Assembly (NCBI RefSeq): GCF_016793485.1
Contig: NZ_JAEULZ010000038.1
Coordinates: forward strand, 1-64,000
DNA: 64,000 nucleotides
Direction: 5' to 3'
Origin: Mesorhizobium sp.
GTDB taxonomy: Bacteria; Pseudomonadota; Alphaproteobacteria; Rhizobiales; Rhizobiaceae
Shown piece after piece: positions 45,657-55,984 of this stretch (positions within the stretch are counted from its first letter, which is position 1; each line of letters starts with the position of its first letter). A program made the position numbers and the translations under genes. The notes below the pieces were generated by a model that was not told the origin of the DNA, ran no database searches, and saw only the letters and a program-made list of their open reading frames with translations.

Positions 45657-46547
45657 TTGGCCTTGCAGAGCATGACCGGTTTCGCGCGCTCAGTCGCGGA
45701 TCACAAGGGCGTATCAATCGCTTGGGAGGTCAAGTCCGTCAACGGCAAGAGCGTCGAGCTGCGACTGCGGCTGCCCGTCGGCTTCGAGCGACTCGAGCAG
45801 GCCGTGCGTCAGGCCATCCAGAAGCGTTTCTCGCGGGGCAATTTCCAGGCGACGCTGACTGTCGGACGCTCCGCCGCGACGCAGGCGCAGCCCGTGGTCA
45901 ACGAAGCCTTCCTCAGGGATATTGCAGGTCTTGCCCAGCGGCTTCAGGAACAGTTCGGCGTCAGCGCAGCCAGTGCCGACGGTCTGCTCTCGCTGCGCGG
46001 CGTGCTCGACCTGCCTGAACAGGTTGAAAGCGAGGAGGAGCGCGGGGCGCTCGACGCCACTCTTCTCTCCGCCTTCGAGGACGCCATCGCCGGCCTCGAG
46101 ACCGCCCGCATCACGGAAGGCGATGCGTTGAAGAGCCTGTTGCTTGGCCATGTCGAGACCATCGAGGCGCTGACGCTAAGGGCTGAGGCCGATCCGTCGC
46201 GCGAGCCGGGGATGATCCGCCAGAGGCTTGCCGAGCAGGTGCGCCTGCTGATGGACACGTCGGCCAATCTCGACGAGAGCCGGCTGCATATGGAAGCCGC
46301 CTTCCTTGCCACAAAGGCTGATATTCGCGAGGAGATCGACCGGCTGAAGACCCATGTCGGGTCGGCGCGGTCGCTGCTTAATTCTGGCGGGGCCGTGGGC
46401 CGCAAACTCGATTTCCTAGCGCAGGAATTCAACCGCGAATCGAATACGCTCTGCTCGAAGTCGAACGCCGCATCGGTGACAGCCATCGGGCTGGAATTGA
46501 AGGCGGTGGTCGACCAGTTTCGCGAGCAGGTCCAGAATCTGGAGTAG
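45657..46547 (+). CDS. YicC-family endoribonuclease
   Basis: A 296-residue YicC protein, a family with RNase activity shown in E. coli. The N-terminal MTGFARS and WEVKSVNGKSVELRLRLP, and the C-terminal GRKLDFLAQEFNRESNTLCSKS plus VDQFREQVQNLE are family signatures. It starts with TTG at 45657, with GGGGGAG 8 nt upstream; the family start MALQSMTGFAR supports it. It lies 3 nt before gmk, so cotranscribed. Confidence 0.93.
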   Translation: MALQSMTGFARSVADHKGVSIAWEVKSVNGKSVELRLRLPVGFERLEQAVRQAIQKRFSRGNFQATLTVGRSAATQAQPVVNEAFLRDIAGLAQRLQEQFGVSAASADGLLSLRGVLDLPEQVESEEERGALDATLLSAFEDAIAGLETARITEGDALKSLLLGHVETIEALTLRAEADPSREPGMIRQRLAEQVRLLMDTSANLDESRLHMEAAFLATKADIREEIDRLKTHVGSARSLLNSGGAVGRKLDFLAQEFNRESNTLCSKSNAASVTAIGLELKAVVDQFREQVQNLE

Positions 46548-46550
46548 GGC

Positions 46551-47216
46551 ATGGTTGCCAGCGACGTCGGGTCGGCCATTCGCAGAAGAGGCCTGATGCT
46601 GGTCCTGTCGTCGCCATCGGGTGCCGGCAAGTCGACCATCGCGCGCCTTCTTCTTGATCCAAAGAGCAGCGAGGGCACTGGTTTCGAACTCTCCATCAGC
46701 TATACGACGCGGGAACGCCGCAGCAGCGAAATCGACGGGGTGCACTACCATTTCGTATCGCCCCGCGAATTCGAAAGGCTGCGCGACGATGATGCTTTCC
46801 TCGAATGGGCGGAAGTGCACGGCAATTTCTATGCGACCCCGCGCGAGCCCGCCGAAGCTGCGATGGCCGCCGGGCGCGACATGCTTTTCGACATCGACTG
46901 GCAGGGCGCAGACCAATTGCGAGACAAGGTGCCCGCAGATATCGTCTCCGTGTTCATCCTGCCTCCGTCCATGGCGGAGCTTCGGGATCGTTTGTTGCGC
47001 CGGGCAGAGGACCAGTCGCAAGTCATCGAGCAACGCTTGAAGAACGCGCGCGAGGAAATCGCGCATTGGCGCAAGTACGACTACATAATCGTCAACGACG
47101 ATCTGCAGCGCGCGTTTGGCGAAGTCCGATCGATCGTGACCAGTGAGCGGCTGCGCCGTGATCGCAGGCCTGGCCTGTTCGACTTCGTATCGGGACTGCT
47201 GGACGAGAAGATCTGA
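46551..47216 (+). CDS. gmk: guanylate kinase
   Basis: Phosphorylates GMP and dGMP with ATP. A 221-residue kinase: P-loop [14 protein letters not shown]-binding [21 protein letters not shown] (split around residue 53), [12 protein letters not shown], and LLFDID-like [13 protein letters not shown]. Last gene of the yicC operon, convergent with rsmA. Confidence 0.96.
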   Translation: MVASDVGSAIRRRGLMLVLSSPSGAGKSTIARLLLDPKSSEGTGFELSISYTTRERRSSEIDGVHYHFVSPREFERLRDDDAFLEWAEVHGNFYATPREPAEAAMAAGRDMLFDIDWQGADQLRDKVPADIVSVFILPPSMAELRDRLLRRAEDQSQVIEQRLKNAREEIAHWRKYDYIIVNDDLQRAFGEVRSIVTSERLRRDRRPGLFDFVSGLLDEKI

Positions 47217-47277
47217 TCGGCTTCGGATTTTTCTGCCCGAGATCGGCTATCACTGGTGCAGGCGAGCCCACGCCTCC

Positions 47278-48132
47278 TCAGATCAAGTTCGCCAGCCGGA
47301 CGAATTCCTCGACATCAAGCGTCTCGGCGCGCCGCGTGGCGTCGATGCCGGCGGCTGCAAGCAGGCTTTCGCCGCCGAGGCTCTTTAGGCTCTGCCTCAA
47401 CATCTTGCGGCGTTGCCCGAATGCGGCCTCCGTTACGCGGCCGAGCGTTTTCACATTGGCGGGCAGGGGGCTTTGTCGTGGTGTCAGGTGCACGACCGAC
47501 GACGTCACCTTGGGCGGCGGCGTGAAGGCCTGCGGGGGCACGTCGAACGCGATCCTGGCGTCCGTGCGCCAGCCCGCCAGGACGCCGAGCCGGCCATAGC
47601 TGTCGGTGCCTGGCTTTGCGACGATCCGTTCCGCCACCTCACGCTGGAACATCAGGGTCATGGAGAGATAGAAGGGCGGCCACTGCGTCGTCGTCAGCCA
47701 GCGGACCAGCAGTTCGGTGCCGATGTTGTAGGGCAGGTTGGCGACGATCCGGACCGGCTGGCCCGTCCCCGCCAGTGCTGCAAAATCGGCCTGCAGCGCG
47801 TCGCCGGCAACGACTGCCAGCCGTCCGGGATAATGGTCGGAGACTTCGGCAAGCGCGGCGAGGCACCGCTCGTCGCGTTCCACCGCCACGACGCGTTGCG
47901 CGCCGTTCATCAGCAGTGCCCGCGTCAGGCCGCCGGGTCCTGGCCCGACCTCGATCACTGTCGTTTGCGAGAGATCGCCAGCCGCACGTGCGATCTTGCC
48001 CGTCAGGTTGAGGTCGAGCAGGAAGTTCTGTCCGAGCGATTTCTTTGCCTGAAGCCCATGCCGCTCGATGACGTCGCGCAGCGGCGGCAGGCCGTCGATG
48101 CTCGTGGCGCGGCCTTCCCCTGTAACAGCCAT
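47278..48132 (-). CDS. rsmA: 16S rRNA (adenine1518/1519-N6)-dimethyltransferase RsmA (KsgA)
   Basis: Dimethylates two adenines in helix 45 of 16S rRNA late in 30S assembly. The 284-residue protein has [11 protein letters not shown], the SAM motif [29 protein letters not shown] (catalytic NLPY) and [11 protein letters not shown]. It begins 5 nt after the surA stop, so it is in the lpt-surA transcript. The pdxA gene that usually lies between surA and rsmA is absent. Confidence 0.97.
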   Translation of the reverse strand: MAVTGEGRATSIDGLPPLRDVIERHGLQAKKSLGQNFLLDLNLTGKIARAAGDLSQTTVIEVGPGPGGLTRALLMNGAQRVVAVERDERCLAALAEVSDHYPGRLAVVAGDALQADFAALAGTGQPVRIVANLPYNIGTELLVRWLTTTQWPPFYLSMTLMFQREVAERIVAKPGTDSYGRLGVLAGWRTDARIAFDVPPQAFTPPPKVTSSVVHLTPRQSPLPANVKTLGRVTEAAFGQRRKMLRQSLKSLGGESLLAAAGIDATRRAETLDVEEFVRLANLI

Positions 48133-48137
48133 GAACG

Positions 48138-49079
48138 TCAGCGTTTGACGATCTTAGCTCTCTCGCGCAGCTGCTCGAGATATTTCGTGCTCAGGTCTTC
48201 GCCACCGGCTTCAGCATTTCCTTCCGCCTGGAAGGTGAGCTGCGCAACACGATCGTCGGAGACTTCACGCGAGGAGCAGACGCCTAGGAACTCGACCCCG
48301 ACATTCGTCTCGCGTACGCTGGTCGCCCCACCGACACGGGTGTTCTTGATCTCTTCGGCCCAGTCCGGCGGCAGTTCGGGCGCCAGCTTGCGGCCAAGAT
48401 CCCTGACGGTGACGTCGACCAGCCCCTTGGCGAACTCACGCGTGCTGTTGCATCCGGCGAATCGCGCGCGCATCGCTTCAGCCTCGCGCTTGCGTTGCGC
48501 AATCTTGCCGCGTTCGCTCGCCGGCACGACGAAGATCACCTGCTGCAGCATGTATTCGGTTGCGGTTGGCTTGGCGCCGCCCTTTTCGAGCATACGCCTT
48601 ACCGCATCCTGCTCGGTCATCTTCTTGCCGCCGACGCTGCGACCGCTGCGGCTGAGCACCTGGCTCCAGCCCATCTGACTGCGGATGAACTCCTTGAAGT
48701 GCGCCTTGGTCACGCCAGCCTGATTCATGATCCCATCGAGCTGCGCGAGGGTCATCTTGTTTGACTTGGCGAAATTGGCGTAGGCGGCATTCACCTGGTC
48801 GTCGGAGATGTTGATGCCGAGCCGTCGCATCTCCGCGACCCGCAACGTCTGGTCGATCATCTGCTGCTCGGCCTCGGCGTTGACGTTTCCACCGCGCCTT
48901 TGCAGCTTCAGGAACGCCGCGCGGCGCTGGATGTCATAGGTCGTGATCGGGATCTTGTTGACGATGACCTTGATCTCGCTGGCCGCAGCCGGAGCGGCAA
49001 GCATCGCAATACCCGCCGGCGCGGCGGCCATCGCCAGCGCGACGCCCAACGGCGCAAGGTATTTTCTTATCGAAAACAT
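48138..49079 (-). CDS. SurA-like periplasmic chaperone
   Basis: A 313-residue secreted protein with signal peptide (through APAAASEI, about residue 34). The SurA N-terminal domain is recognised from [24 protein letters not shown] and the helices that follow ([18 protein letters not shown]). The C-terminal half has a weak parvulin-like segment, with no clear isomerase motif. SurA helps outer-membrane proteins such as LptD to fold, which fits its place after lptD. Confidence 0.88.
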   Translation of the reverse strand: MFSIRKYLAPLGVALAMAAAPAGIAMLAAPAAASEIKVIVNKIPITTYDIQRRAAFLKLQRRGGNVNAEAEQQMIDQTLRVAEMRRLGINISDDQVNAAYANFAKSNKMTLAQLDGIMNQAGVTKAHFKEFIRSQMGWSQVLSRSGRSVGGKKMTEQDAVRRMLEKGGAKPTATEYMLQQVIFVVPASERGKIAQRKREAEAMRARFAGCNSTREFAKGLVDVTVRDLGRKLAPELPPDWAEEIKNTRVGGATSVRETNVGVEFLGVCSSREVSDDRVAQLTFQAEGNAEAGGEDLSTKYLEQLRERAKIVKR

Positions 49080-49207
49080 GAGGTTGTATTCCCGTCCTCT
49101 GTTTTGATCGGGTTTGAAGGCTGCATGCCTTCCCTATACGGCAAAACAATGTCGCCCGGTAAGGGGACAACCATACACGTTGCCGCGATTGCGGTTGGGA
49201 TCATGGA

Positions 49208-51655
49208 CTAAAGGTCGGAGAACGAGTCCGATGCCGTGCCGAACGCGCCCAGCGTGCGGAAGGAGACGTTGAAGCCGATCGTCGTGCTGGTTTCCCGGCT
49301 TTCGACGTCGCGGTTCTGAGAATAGGTCATCAGATAGGTGAAGCAGTCGTCGTCATAGGCAAAGCCAACGGCACTCTTTGCCATGATGCTGTTCTCGAAA
49401 TCGTAAGTGCCCGATCCGAACACGCGCCAGGAGTCTGCCATGCGGGTGGATGCGCCAAACGACATTTCGCGGCGATCTTCGTCGAAACCATAAAGCTCCT
49501 GCGCCTGGATGAACGCATATTTCGCACCGACGAAAACCCTGTCGGTCGAGTAGGCTGCTTTCAACTCACCACGGCGAAGCTCAAGCGTCTGCTCGTCCAG
49601 ACGGGCACTGGCCGAACCCGAAAAACCGTTCGGCGAGCCGAAGCCAAGCAAGCCGACGAAATCGGATGTGTCAGTCTCCAGGCCGGAATAGGCGCCGACA
49701 TTGACAAGATCCGGATCGGCGAAGGAGTTCTCGCCGCCGAGGTGATAGGACTGCCCCACGATGCCGTTTGCGGTCCAGCCATTGCCGAGCATTCCGGAAT
49801 AGCGGAAGCCGACATTGGCGCGTGTGCCGCCCTCGATGCGGTCGTAGCCTGCGAACTTGTCTCTCTCGAACAGCGAGGTGGCGTCGAACACGAAGCTCTG
49901 CGCGTCTTCGTTGGGTATGCCGAGCGTCTTGCCATAAGGCTCGTCGTTGCGGGCAAAGACCTGCGCCATCGGCTCGATAACATGGCTCGAACTGTCCGAG
50001 GCGAACAGGAGAGGGAAGCGCAGTTCCAGTCCTGCTGTCGCGAGCAAGCGGTTATAGGCATCGCGGATGTCGGTCATGAAGCTTCCACCCGGATGGCTTG
50101 CCGCCATGTTCTGGATGGCTGCAACCGATTCCGAGGAATAGTCGACGCCGGTCGTATCGGCCTGGAAGGCCAGAAGCGGCGTCATGACGAGCCCACCGTC
50201 CGAAATGAACGAGCGTTTCCATTCGCCTTCCGCCGTCAGACGGGCGGAGGAGTTCTTGATGCCGTTTACGGTCTCGACCGCGGCGCCTGGATCACCCAAT
50301 GGCGGGGACCCTTCGAACAAGGTGTAGTCCAGCTTCTCGCGCAGGATGACCCGCGAATTGACGTCGAAGCTCAACTCGCCGCCGAAAACTGGCTGGTCCA
50401 GCGTCTTGGAATAATCGAAACTGGGCAGGACCCAGGGCTGCTCCTTGTCGCGAGCGGCAAAGTTCTCGGTGCCGTCGGGATTGGTGTCCAGGGTCCGTTC
50501 CTGGACGTCGAAGTGCATGGCGCGCAGGTCGAAATAGTTGCGATCGTCGAGTCCCGTCAGGAACACTTCGGAGCGCTGGATGAAATTCGAATAGTTGTCG
50601 ATGGCATAGGTGCGCGAGAAATTCTTGTCCGTCTGGGCAAGGATGTTCCAGCCGAAGTCCCAACGCGAATTGATTGCGAAGAGACCCTTCGTCCCCATCA
50701 TGGCGCGGAACTCGTTCGGATCGCCGGGCGGTCCCGAATCGACCGTGTTGTAGTCGAAGTCCTCGGGCTTGGCCTGGTTGATCGCAGCGAAGCTGACGCT
50801 GTACTCGCCGTTGTTGAAGCGCTGACGCCACTCGGCCTCGCCGAGGAAGCCCTGCTCGGTGTAGCCTGTCGCGGTCACAGTCAGGTCGTAGGTAGGCGAC
50901 AAGGCGAAATAGTAGGGCACCGAGACGCCCATGCCGAGGTCGCTTTTGAAGGTGACTCCCGGGATGAGGAAGCCGGATTTGCGCTTCACCGTCGGGTCGG
51001 CGATCTCGAAAGACGCCAGCTTGCCAAGCGGAAGGCCGAAGAACTCGAAGGTCGAATCCTCGAAGCGAACCGTCTTGGTCTTGCTGTTCCAGATGATTTT
51101 CTTGGCCTTGATGCGCCAGGTCGGGGCCTTGTCCGGCTTTTCCACGCAGGGCTCGCAGGCCGTGTAGACGCCGTTGTTCAGCGTGGTCAGGAACCCGCCC
51201 CGCCGTTCGCCGCTTTCTGCCGCGAAATAGATCTTGTCGGCGGTCTCGACGCGCAGCGCATTGACAAATCCGTCGCCGAAATCGTCGGTTACGTCGATCG
51301 CGTCTGCAAAGACCTTGGTGCCGTCGGGATTGATGACCTCGACGCTGCCGGTCGCCATCAGGCGGCGCGTGCGCCGGTCGTAGCTCACTTGATTCGCGAC
51401 GAGCTTGTTGCCGCCGTAGTCGATCCTGACGCCGCCGGAGGCGGTGACGGTCTCGTCGTTGTTGTCGTAGGTCAGCGTATCCGCCTCAAGCAGCATCTCG
51501 CTGCCTTCGGGGACCGTCGACGCCATGTCTTCAAGGGATTGCGAGAAGGCCGATTCGGGAAGTACCGCGACGGAGACGAGGCAAGACAGAGCGGTCGCGC
51601 CCAGCAGGCGCGCCATTCTGGCCGATTTGCGGTCTGAATTTGCCGCAACCCCCAA
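49208..51655 (-). CDS. lptD: LPS-assembly protein LptD
   Basis: Outer-membrane barrel that inserts LPS in the outer leaflet. The 815-residue protein has a signal peptide, an OstA/LptA-like N-terminal domain (LLEADTLTYDNNDETVTASGG), a CEPC pair in the position of a barrel-plug disulfide partner, a long beta-barrel, and a late Cys in YDDDCFTY. The start is TTG 51655, directly after the lptG stop: AAGGAGG within the end of lptG is 8 nt upstream, while ATG 51616 has no Shine-Dalgarno. Operon lptF-lptG-lptD-surA-rsmA. Confidence 0.95.
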   Translation of the reverse strand: MGVAANSDRKSARMARLLGATALSCLVSVAVLPESAFSQSLEDMASTVPEGSEMLLEADTLTYDNNDETVTASGGVRIDYGGNKLVANQVSYDRRTRRLMATGSVEVINPDGTKVFADAIDVTDDFGDGFVNALRVETADKIYFAAESGERRGGFLTTLNNGVYTACEPCVEKPDKAPTWRIKAKKIIWNSKTKTVRFEDSTFEFFGLPLGKLASFEIADPTVKRKSGFLIPGVTFKSDLGMGVSVPYYFALSPTYDLTVTATGYTEQGFLGEAEWRQRFNNGEYSVSFAAINQAKPEDFDYNTVDSGPPGDPNEFRAMMGTKGLFAINSRWDFGWNILAQTDKNFSRTYAIDNYSNFIQRSEVFLTGLDDRNYFDLRAMHFDVQERTLDTNPDGTENFAARDKEQPWVLPSFDYSKTLDQPVFGGELSFDVNSRVILREKLDYTLFEGSPPLGDPGAAVETVNGIKNSSARLTAEGEWKRSFISDGGLVMTPLLAFQADTTGVDYSSESVAAIQNMAASHPGGSFMTDIRDAYNRLLATAGLELRFPLLFASDSSSHVIEPMAQVFARNDEPYGKTLGIPNEDAQSFVFDATSLFERDKFAGYDRIEGGTRANVGFRYSGMLGNGWTANGIVGQSYHLGGENSFADPDLVNVGAYSGLETDTSDFVGLLGFGSPNGFSGSASARLDEQTLELRRGELKAAYSTDRVFVGAKYAFIQAQELYGFDEDRREMSFGASTRMADSWRVFGSGTYDFENSIMAKSAVGFAYDDDCFTYLMTYSQNRDVESRETSTTIGFNVSFRTLGAFGTASDSFSDL

Positions 51656-52741
51656 CTAACCGTCCTCCTTGTACAGCAGGAATGTTACCCCGAAAAACAT
51701 CGCCACGACAACTGGAATCCAGGCCACGACGAAAGGCGGCACCAGTCCCGCATTGCCGAACGCTTTAACAAGAACCGAAACGACATAAAGCAGAAAGCCG
51801 GCGAGGACGCCACCCAGAATCATCGTCGCGGACTGTCCCATTCGCTGAAATCGCATCGACGTGGTTGCGGCGATGAGAGTCATGGCCACCAGAAGGAACG
51901 GCAGTGCCATAAGCGTATGGAATTGTGTGGCAAAAGCGCTCGCTTTCAGGCCGAACGACTGGGCCACCTCGATCTTCGACGGAAGCTCGTAGAATGGGAT
52001 CGTTTCGGGCCGGGCCAGCCTTTCCTGGACGAATTCGGGCCGCAGGTTGGTGGCCACCCGGTCGGTATCCACGGGCGGCAGTTGTTCGCCGGCGCGGATG
52101 CTGCGCACGTCCTGCAATTCCCAGTATCCGTCGCGCAGGAAGGCCCGCGCCGCGTCGCGTCGTTCATAAATGTTGCCGTCGCTGTCGAGCGAGAACATGG
52201 TCACGTCGGCCAGTTCCAGCCCCTGGTTGAGCACGGTGCGGGCGCCGATGATCGTGTCGGTATTGCCGGTTTTCTGCCGCAGCCAGGGAGCAGCGTCGCC
52301 GGATGTAGCGCCTGCACGGCCTTGGCGGAAATTGTTTTCCAGGGTTTCCGAGCGCGAAACGGCGTGTGCGGCAAGCGGATTGAGCACGCCCACAGTAAAA
52401 AGCCCGAACAGCAGCGCGCCGATGCAGCACGGCAGCAGGAACTGCCATGCCGAGATACCAGCCGCCCGGGCGATCACAAGCTCGGACTTGCGATTGAGGG
52501 AGACGAGCGTCGTAATCGCAGCCACCAGCGCCACGAATGGCACCGCCTGCTGCATGATGATCGGCACGCGCAGCGCCGACACCGCGAACGCCAGCCGGAT
52601 GCTGTAGCCCGGCAGCCCGACCGTCCGACTCGAGAATTCGGTGAAGTCGATCAGCATGATCAGCGCGTAAATGCCGACGAAATACCACGCCGCGATCGTC
52701 AGGTAGCGGCCGAGAAAATAGCGGTTGAGCGTCCAGCCCAT
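51656..52741 (-). CDS. lptG: LPS export ABC transporter permease LptG
   Basis: Inner-membrane permease that, with LptF and the LptB ATPase, extracts LPS toward the periplasmic bridge. A 361-residue YjgP/YjgQ protein with six helices and a periplasmic beta-jellyroll. Signature parts: MGWTLNRYFLGRYLTIAAWYF (first 20 or so residues), FSSRTVGLPGY, SLNRKSELVIARAAGIS (coupling helix). Start codon overlaps the lptF stop by one base. Confidence 0.95.
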   Translation of the reverse strand: MGWTLNRYFLGRYLTIAAWYFVGIYALIMLIDFTEFSSRTVGLPGYSIRLAFAVSALRVPIIMQQAVPFVALVAAITTLVSLNRKSELVIARAAGISAWQFLLPCCIGALLFGLFTVGVLNPLAAHAVSRSETLENNFRQGRAGATSGDAAPWLRQKTGNTDTIIGARTVLNQGLELADVTMFSLDSDGNIYERRDAARAFLRDGYWELQDVRSIRAGEQLPPVDTDRVATNLRPEFVQERLARPETIPFYELPSKIEVAQSFGLKASAFATQFHTLMALPFLLVAMTLIAATTSMRFQRMGQSATMILGGVLAGFLLYVVSVLVKAFGNAGLVPPFVVAWIPVVVAMFFGVTFLLYKEDG

Positions 52742-53937
52742 CAGGCGGAGCCCCCCGAAGCGGGGTCGGGCCGGCTCGTGCGCATCATCATCATGCGGTC
52801 GCCGATCACCCGGAGCAGGGACATGAGGCGGTCCGCCCAGACGACGGGCAGTTCCATCGGCCTGTTGGTGAGGATGAACCAGATCGGGATCGCGGAAAAG
52901 ACCAGCGGCACGGCATAGACCAGCGGCCAGACGGCGGGAGCAGCCTGCACCTGGTTTGCGGCGACGTAGCCCAGCCAGCGCACGACGAGCGCGATAATGA
53001 CCGTGGTTGCCAGCGGATTGAGGCGGCTGTCGCGGTGCGAGCGCGCATTGCCAATCACAGCCAGCGCGATCAGGCCGAACACGGCGGGATAGGTCCAGTC
53101 CGTGAAGCGGCGGTGCAATTCGGCGCGAATCGACTGTGGGTTTTTCTTATAGAAAGGATCGTCCGGGTCTGGATCGAGCAGGTAGCCGATCGTGCGGTCC
53201 TTCGGATGCAGCGTCGGCGCCTTCGAGGAAGCCGTGAAGGCGGACAGGTCGAATGCATAGGAAGAAAAGCGGATGATGGAAATCTCGTTTCCATCCATCT
53301 TTCGCTGGATCTCGCCCTCGTCCATGACCAGCACCGTGCCGGCATCGCCTTCGCTCACCTGGCCGTATTTGGCGTAGTAGATGAGGTCCGCGCCTTCGGT
53401 GCGCGAATCGGCGACGAAGATGCCCGAAAGCCGCCCGTCTGGCAGCCGTTCGCTGATCTGGATGTAGAGCCCTTCCTCGATCTTGCGGAACGTGCCCTCC
53501 TGGATGACCAGCGACAGGAAGTCGGCGCGCGCCGCCGCCACAAGTTCGCGGCCTCTCTGGCGAGCGTAGGGCTCGGCGCCGTTGTCGATGGCGAAACTGG
53601 CGATCGAGGCGACGATCGCAAGGGTCATGACCGGGCGGATGACGGTCGAACGCCCGGCGCCGGCAGCGCTCATGACCACCAGCTCCGAATCGTTGTTCAT
53701 CACCGTCAGCGTCTGCGCAATGGCGATGACCGTTGCGAACGGGATGACCACCGGCAGCACCGACGGTAGAATCAGCGCGGCGATCTCGAAGAAAGCCAGC
53801 GCCGACTGGCCGCTGTCGGTGACCAGGTTGATGCGGGTCAGCACCTGCGTCGTCCATACGATCGCGACGGTCCACAGGAGCGAGGCGAGGAACAGCGTCA
53901 GCGTGCGCCGCAGGATATAGCGTTCGAAGACCTTCAT
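52741..53937 (-). CDS. lptF: LPS export ABC transporter permease LptF
   Basis: Partner permease of LptG. A 398-residue YjgP/YjgQ protein: KVFERYILRRTLTLFLASLL, LTVMNNDSELVVMSAAGAG (coupling helix), a periplasmic beta domain (QEGTFRKIEEGLYIQISER), and three C-terminal helices. First gene of the lptFGD-surA-rsmA run; its promoter should lie in the divergent gap before pepA. Confidence 0.95.
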   Translation of the reverse strand: MKVFERYILRRTLTLFLASLLWTVAIVWTTQVLTRINLVTDSGQSALAFFEIAALILPSVLPVVIPFATVIAIAQTLTVMNNDSELVVMSAAGAGRSTVIRPVMTLAIVASIASFAIDNGAEPYARQRGRELVAAARADFLSLVIQEGTFRKIEEGLYIQISERLPDGRLSGIFVADSRTEGADLIYYAKYGQVSEGDAGTVLVMDEGEIQRKMDGNEISIIRFSSYAFDLSAFTASSKAPTLHPKDRTIGYLLDPDPDDPFYKKNPQSIRAELHRRFTDWTYPAVFGLIALAVIGNARSHRDSRLNPLATTVIIALVVRWLGYVAANQVQAAPAVWPLVYAVPLVFSAIPIWFILTNRPMELPVVWADRLMSLLRVIGDRMMMMRTSRPDPASGGSA

Positions 53938-54276
53938 GAAATGCTAGGGTGTCCTCGGGCAGGAATCGGGCGACGGAATGGCCCGCCTCCTCCGGAGCGG
54001 GAAAACTGGACCAAACTATCCGCCCGCAGCGCTGCGCACAACCGGCGCACATGTCGCGGCGGGAGCACCCTGCCTTCGCGACACTGCACCGTAACGGCTA
54101 ACGAACCACCAAGAGGCACGGTTAATGGACCGTTGACGCGGTGATGTGCCCGGCGACGCTTGCAAAACCCGCCAAAACCACGGAAATGTCCGGCTCGTGC
54201 GATTTTCCGTGGAAATCGGCGCGAACCGTTTTCATGGGGCTGCGATAAGGCCCGAACCCGAATCCGCAGGACGATC
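53938..54276. other. divergent gap between lptF and pepA
   Basis: About 340 nt between divergent genes. It must contain both promoters. A TTAACC-rich stretch near 54090-54135 is more AT-rich than its surroundings, but no convincing -35/-10 pair is seen. A 67-codon open frame at 53941-54144 has no Shine-Dalgarno and no recognisable protein, so it is not called. Confidence 0.5.
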
Positions 54277-55818
54277 ATGGCGACCAGACCCACAATCAGC
54301 TTTGCCCGATACTCTGACCCGAAGAAGGGTACCGTCGTGCTGCTGGCTGCCGACGAAGGCAAGCTTAGCAAGGCGGCCGCCGCCTATGACACCGCGAACA
54401 CATTCGGGCGGGTCTTCAAGATTGCCGATTTCTCGGGCAAGTCCGGCTCTTCGGCTGATATCGTCGCGCCACAGGGAACCTCGCTCGACCGGCTTCTCGT
54501 GGTCGGCGTCGGCAAGCCGGGCGCGCTCAAGGAATATGACTGGCTGAAGCTTGGCGGCTCTATCGGTGGCCAAATCCGCAAGGCAGCCGACGTCACCGTC
54601 GTGCTGGACCTGCCCGAAACAGCGATCGGTGCTGCCGAGGCAGCCGCTGTCGCGTCCGGCATTCTCCTGCGCGCCTACGCTTTCGACAAGTACAAGACGA
54701 AGAAGGATGACGCCGACGACAAGGCTGCGCCGGCAAAGGCAGCGGCAACAAAGGCGCCAGCGACCAAGTCCACCGAGCGCAAGGCATCGAAATTCGTAAT
54801 CCAGTGCGCCGATCCGGCTGCCGCGAAGAGGGCTTTCGCCGCCGCCGAAGCGGTCGCGGACGGCGTCATGCTGGCCCGCGACCTCGTCAACGAGCCTGCC
54901 AACAAGCTCGGTCCGGTCGAATTCGCGGCTGTCGCGAAGGATTTGACGACGCTCGGCGTCACCGTCGAGGTGCTTACCGAGAAGGAGATGACGAAGCTCG
55001 GCATGGGCGCGCTGCTGGGCGTTGCGCAGGGCTCTCCGCGTGGCGCGCGCCTTGCGGTCATGCAGTGGAACGGCGGCAAAACCAAGGACAAGCCGGTCGC
55101 CTTCATCGGCAAGGGCGTCACCTTCGACACCGGCGGCAACTCGATGAAGCCCGCTGCCGGCATGGAAGACATGAAGGGCGACATGGGCGGCGCGGCCGCC
55201 GTCACCGGCCTCATGCACGCGCTCGCGGCCCGCAAGGCCAAGGCGAACGTCGTCGGCATCATCGGCCTCGTCGAGAACGCGGTCGACGGCAATGCGCAGC
55301 GGCCGGGCGACATCGTCACGTCGATGTCGGGCCAGACCATCGAGATCCTGAACACCGACGCAGAGGGGCGGCTCGTGCTGGCCGACGCGCTTTGGTACTG
55401 CAACCAGCGCTTCGAGCCGAAATTCATGGTCAACCTCGCCACTCTGACAGGCGCGATCATGGTGGCGCTGGGCCAGACCCACGCCGGCCTCTTCTCCAAC
55501 AACGACGAGCTGGCCGAGCGCCTGACCGACGCCGGGCTCGCCACGCAGGAAAAGCTGTGGCGCATGCCAATGGGGCCGGACTACGACAAGCTGATCGATT
55601 CCAAGAACGCCGACATGAAGAATATCGGCGGCCGCTACGGCGGTTCGATCACCGCCGCGCAGTTCCTGCAGCGCTTCGTCAAGGACACGCCCTGGGCCCA
55701 TCTCGACATCGCCGGCACCGCCATGGGCTCCCTGTCAAGCGAGATCAGCCAGTCCTGGGCCTCCGGCTTCGGCGTCCGCCTGCTGGATCGTCTGGTAAAG
55801 GATCATTATGAGGGGTGA
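54277..55818 (+). CDS. pepA: leucyl aminopeptidase PepA (M17)
   Basis: Hexameric cytosolic zinc/manganese aminopeptidase; E. coli PepA also binds DNA. The 513-residue protein has the catalytic-domain motifs [28 protein letters not shown] and the M17 signature [14 protein letters not shown]. Between the N-terminal and catalytic domains is a Lys/Ala-rich insertion ([20 protein letters not shown]). AGGA is close before the ATG at 54277. Confidence 0.96.
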   Translation: MATRPTISFARYSDPKKGTVVLLAADEGKLSKAAAAYDTANTFGRVFKIADFSGKSGSSADIVAPQGTSLDRLLVVGVGKPGALKEYDWLKLGGSIGGQIRKAADVTVVLDLPETAIGAAEAAAVASGILLRAYAFDKYKTKKDDADDKAAPAKAAATKAPATKSTERKASKFVIQCADPAAAKRAFAAAEAVADGVMLARDLVNEPANKLGPVEFAAVAKDLTTLGVTVEVLTEKEMTKLGMGALLGVAQGSPRGARLAVMQWNGGKTKDKPVAFIGKGVTFDTGGNSMKPAAGMEDMKGDMGGAAAVTGLMHALAARKAKANVVGIIGLVENAVDGNAQRPGDIVTSMSGQTIEILNTDAEGRLVLADALWYCNQRFEPKFMVNLATLTGAIMVALGQTHAGLFSNNDELAERLTDAGLATQEKLWRMPMGPDYDKLIDSKNADMKNIGGRYGGSITAAQFLQRFVKDTPWAHLDIAGTAMGSLSSEISQSWASGFGVRLLDRLVKDHYEG

Positions 55819-55984
55819 GGGGGCGGACTGTACTCCCAAAAGGATGAATCAGCCCCTTTGAATAATCTGACAGGGCATTGAATCATCTCATTAATATGGT
55901 CCTAATCCTGCTTGATCGGAAATGAGGATTGGCGGAAACCAGACGCGCCTTCCTCTCATGCGCGAACAGGCCTAGATATCTCTC

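Noticed and set aside
48138-49079. Active parvulin domain in the SurA-like protein
   Set aside because: The C-terminal half does not show a clear rotamase motif, so only chaperone function is inferred.
49742-51637. A 631-codon open frame antisense to lptD
   Set aside because: It is the mirror of a GC-rich coding frame, has no Shine-Dalgarno or recognisable domain, and lptD on the other strand is unambiguous.
53941-54144. A 67-codon plus-strand frame in the lptF-pepA gap
   Set aside because: No Shine-Dalgarno, low-complexity Arg/Pro translation and no recognisable protein; more likely promoter DNA.
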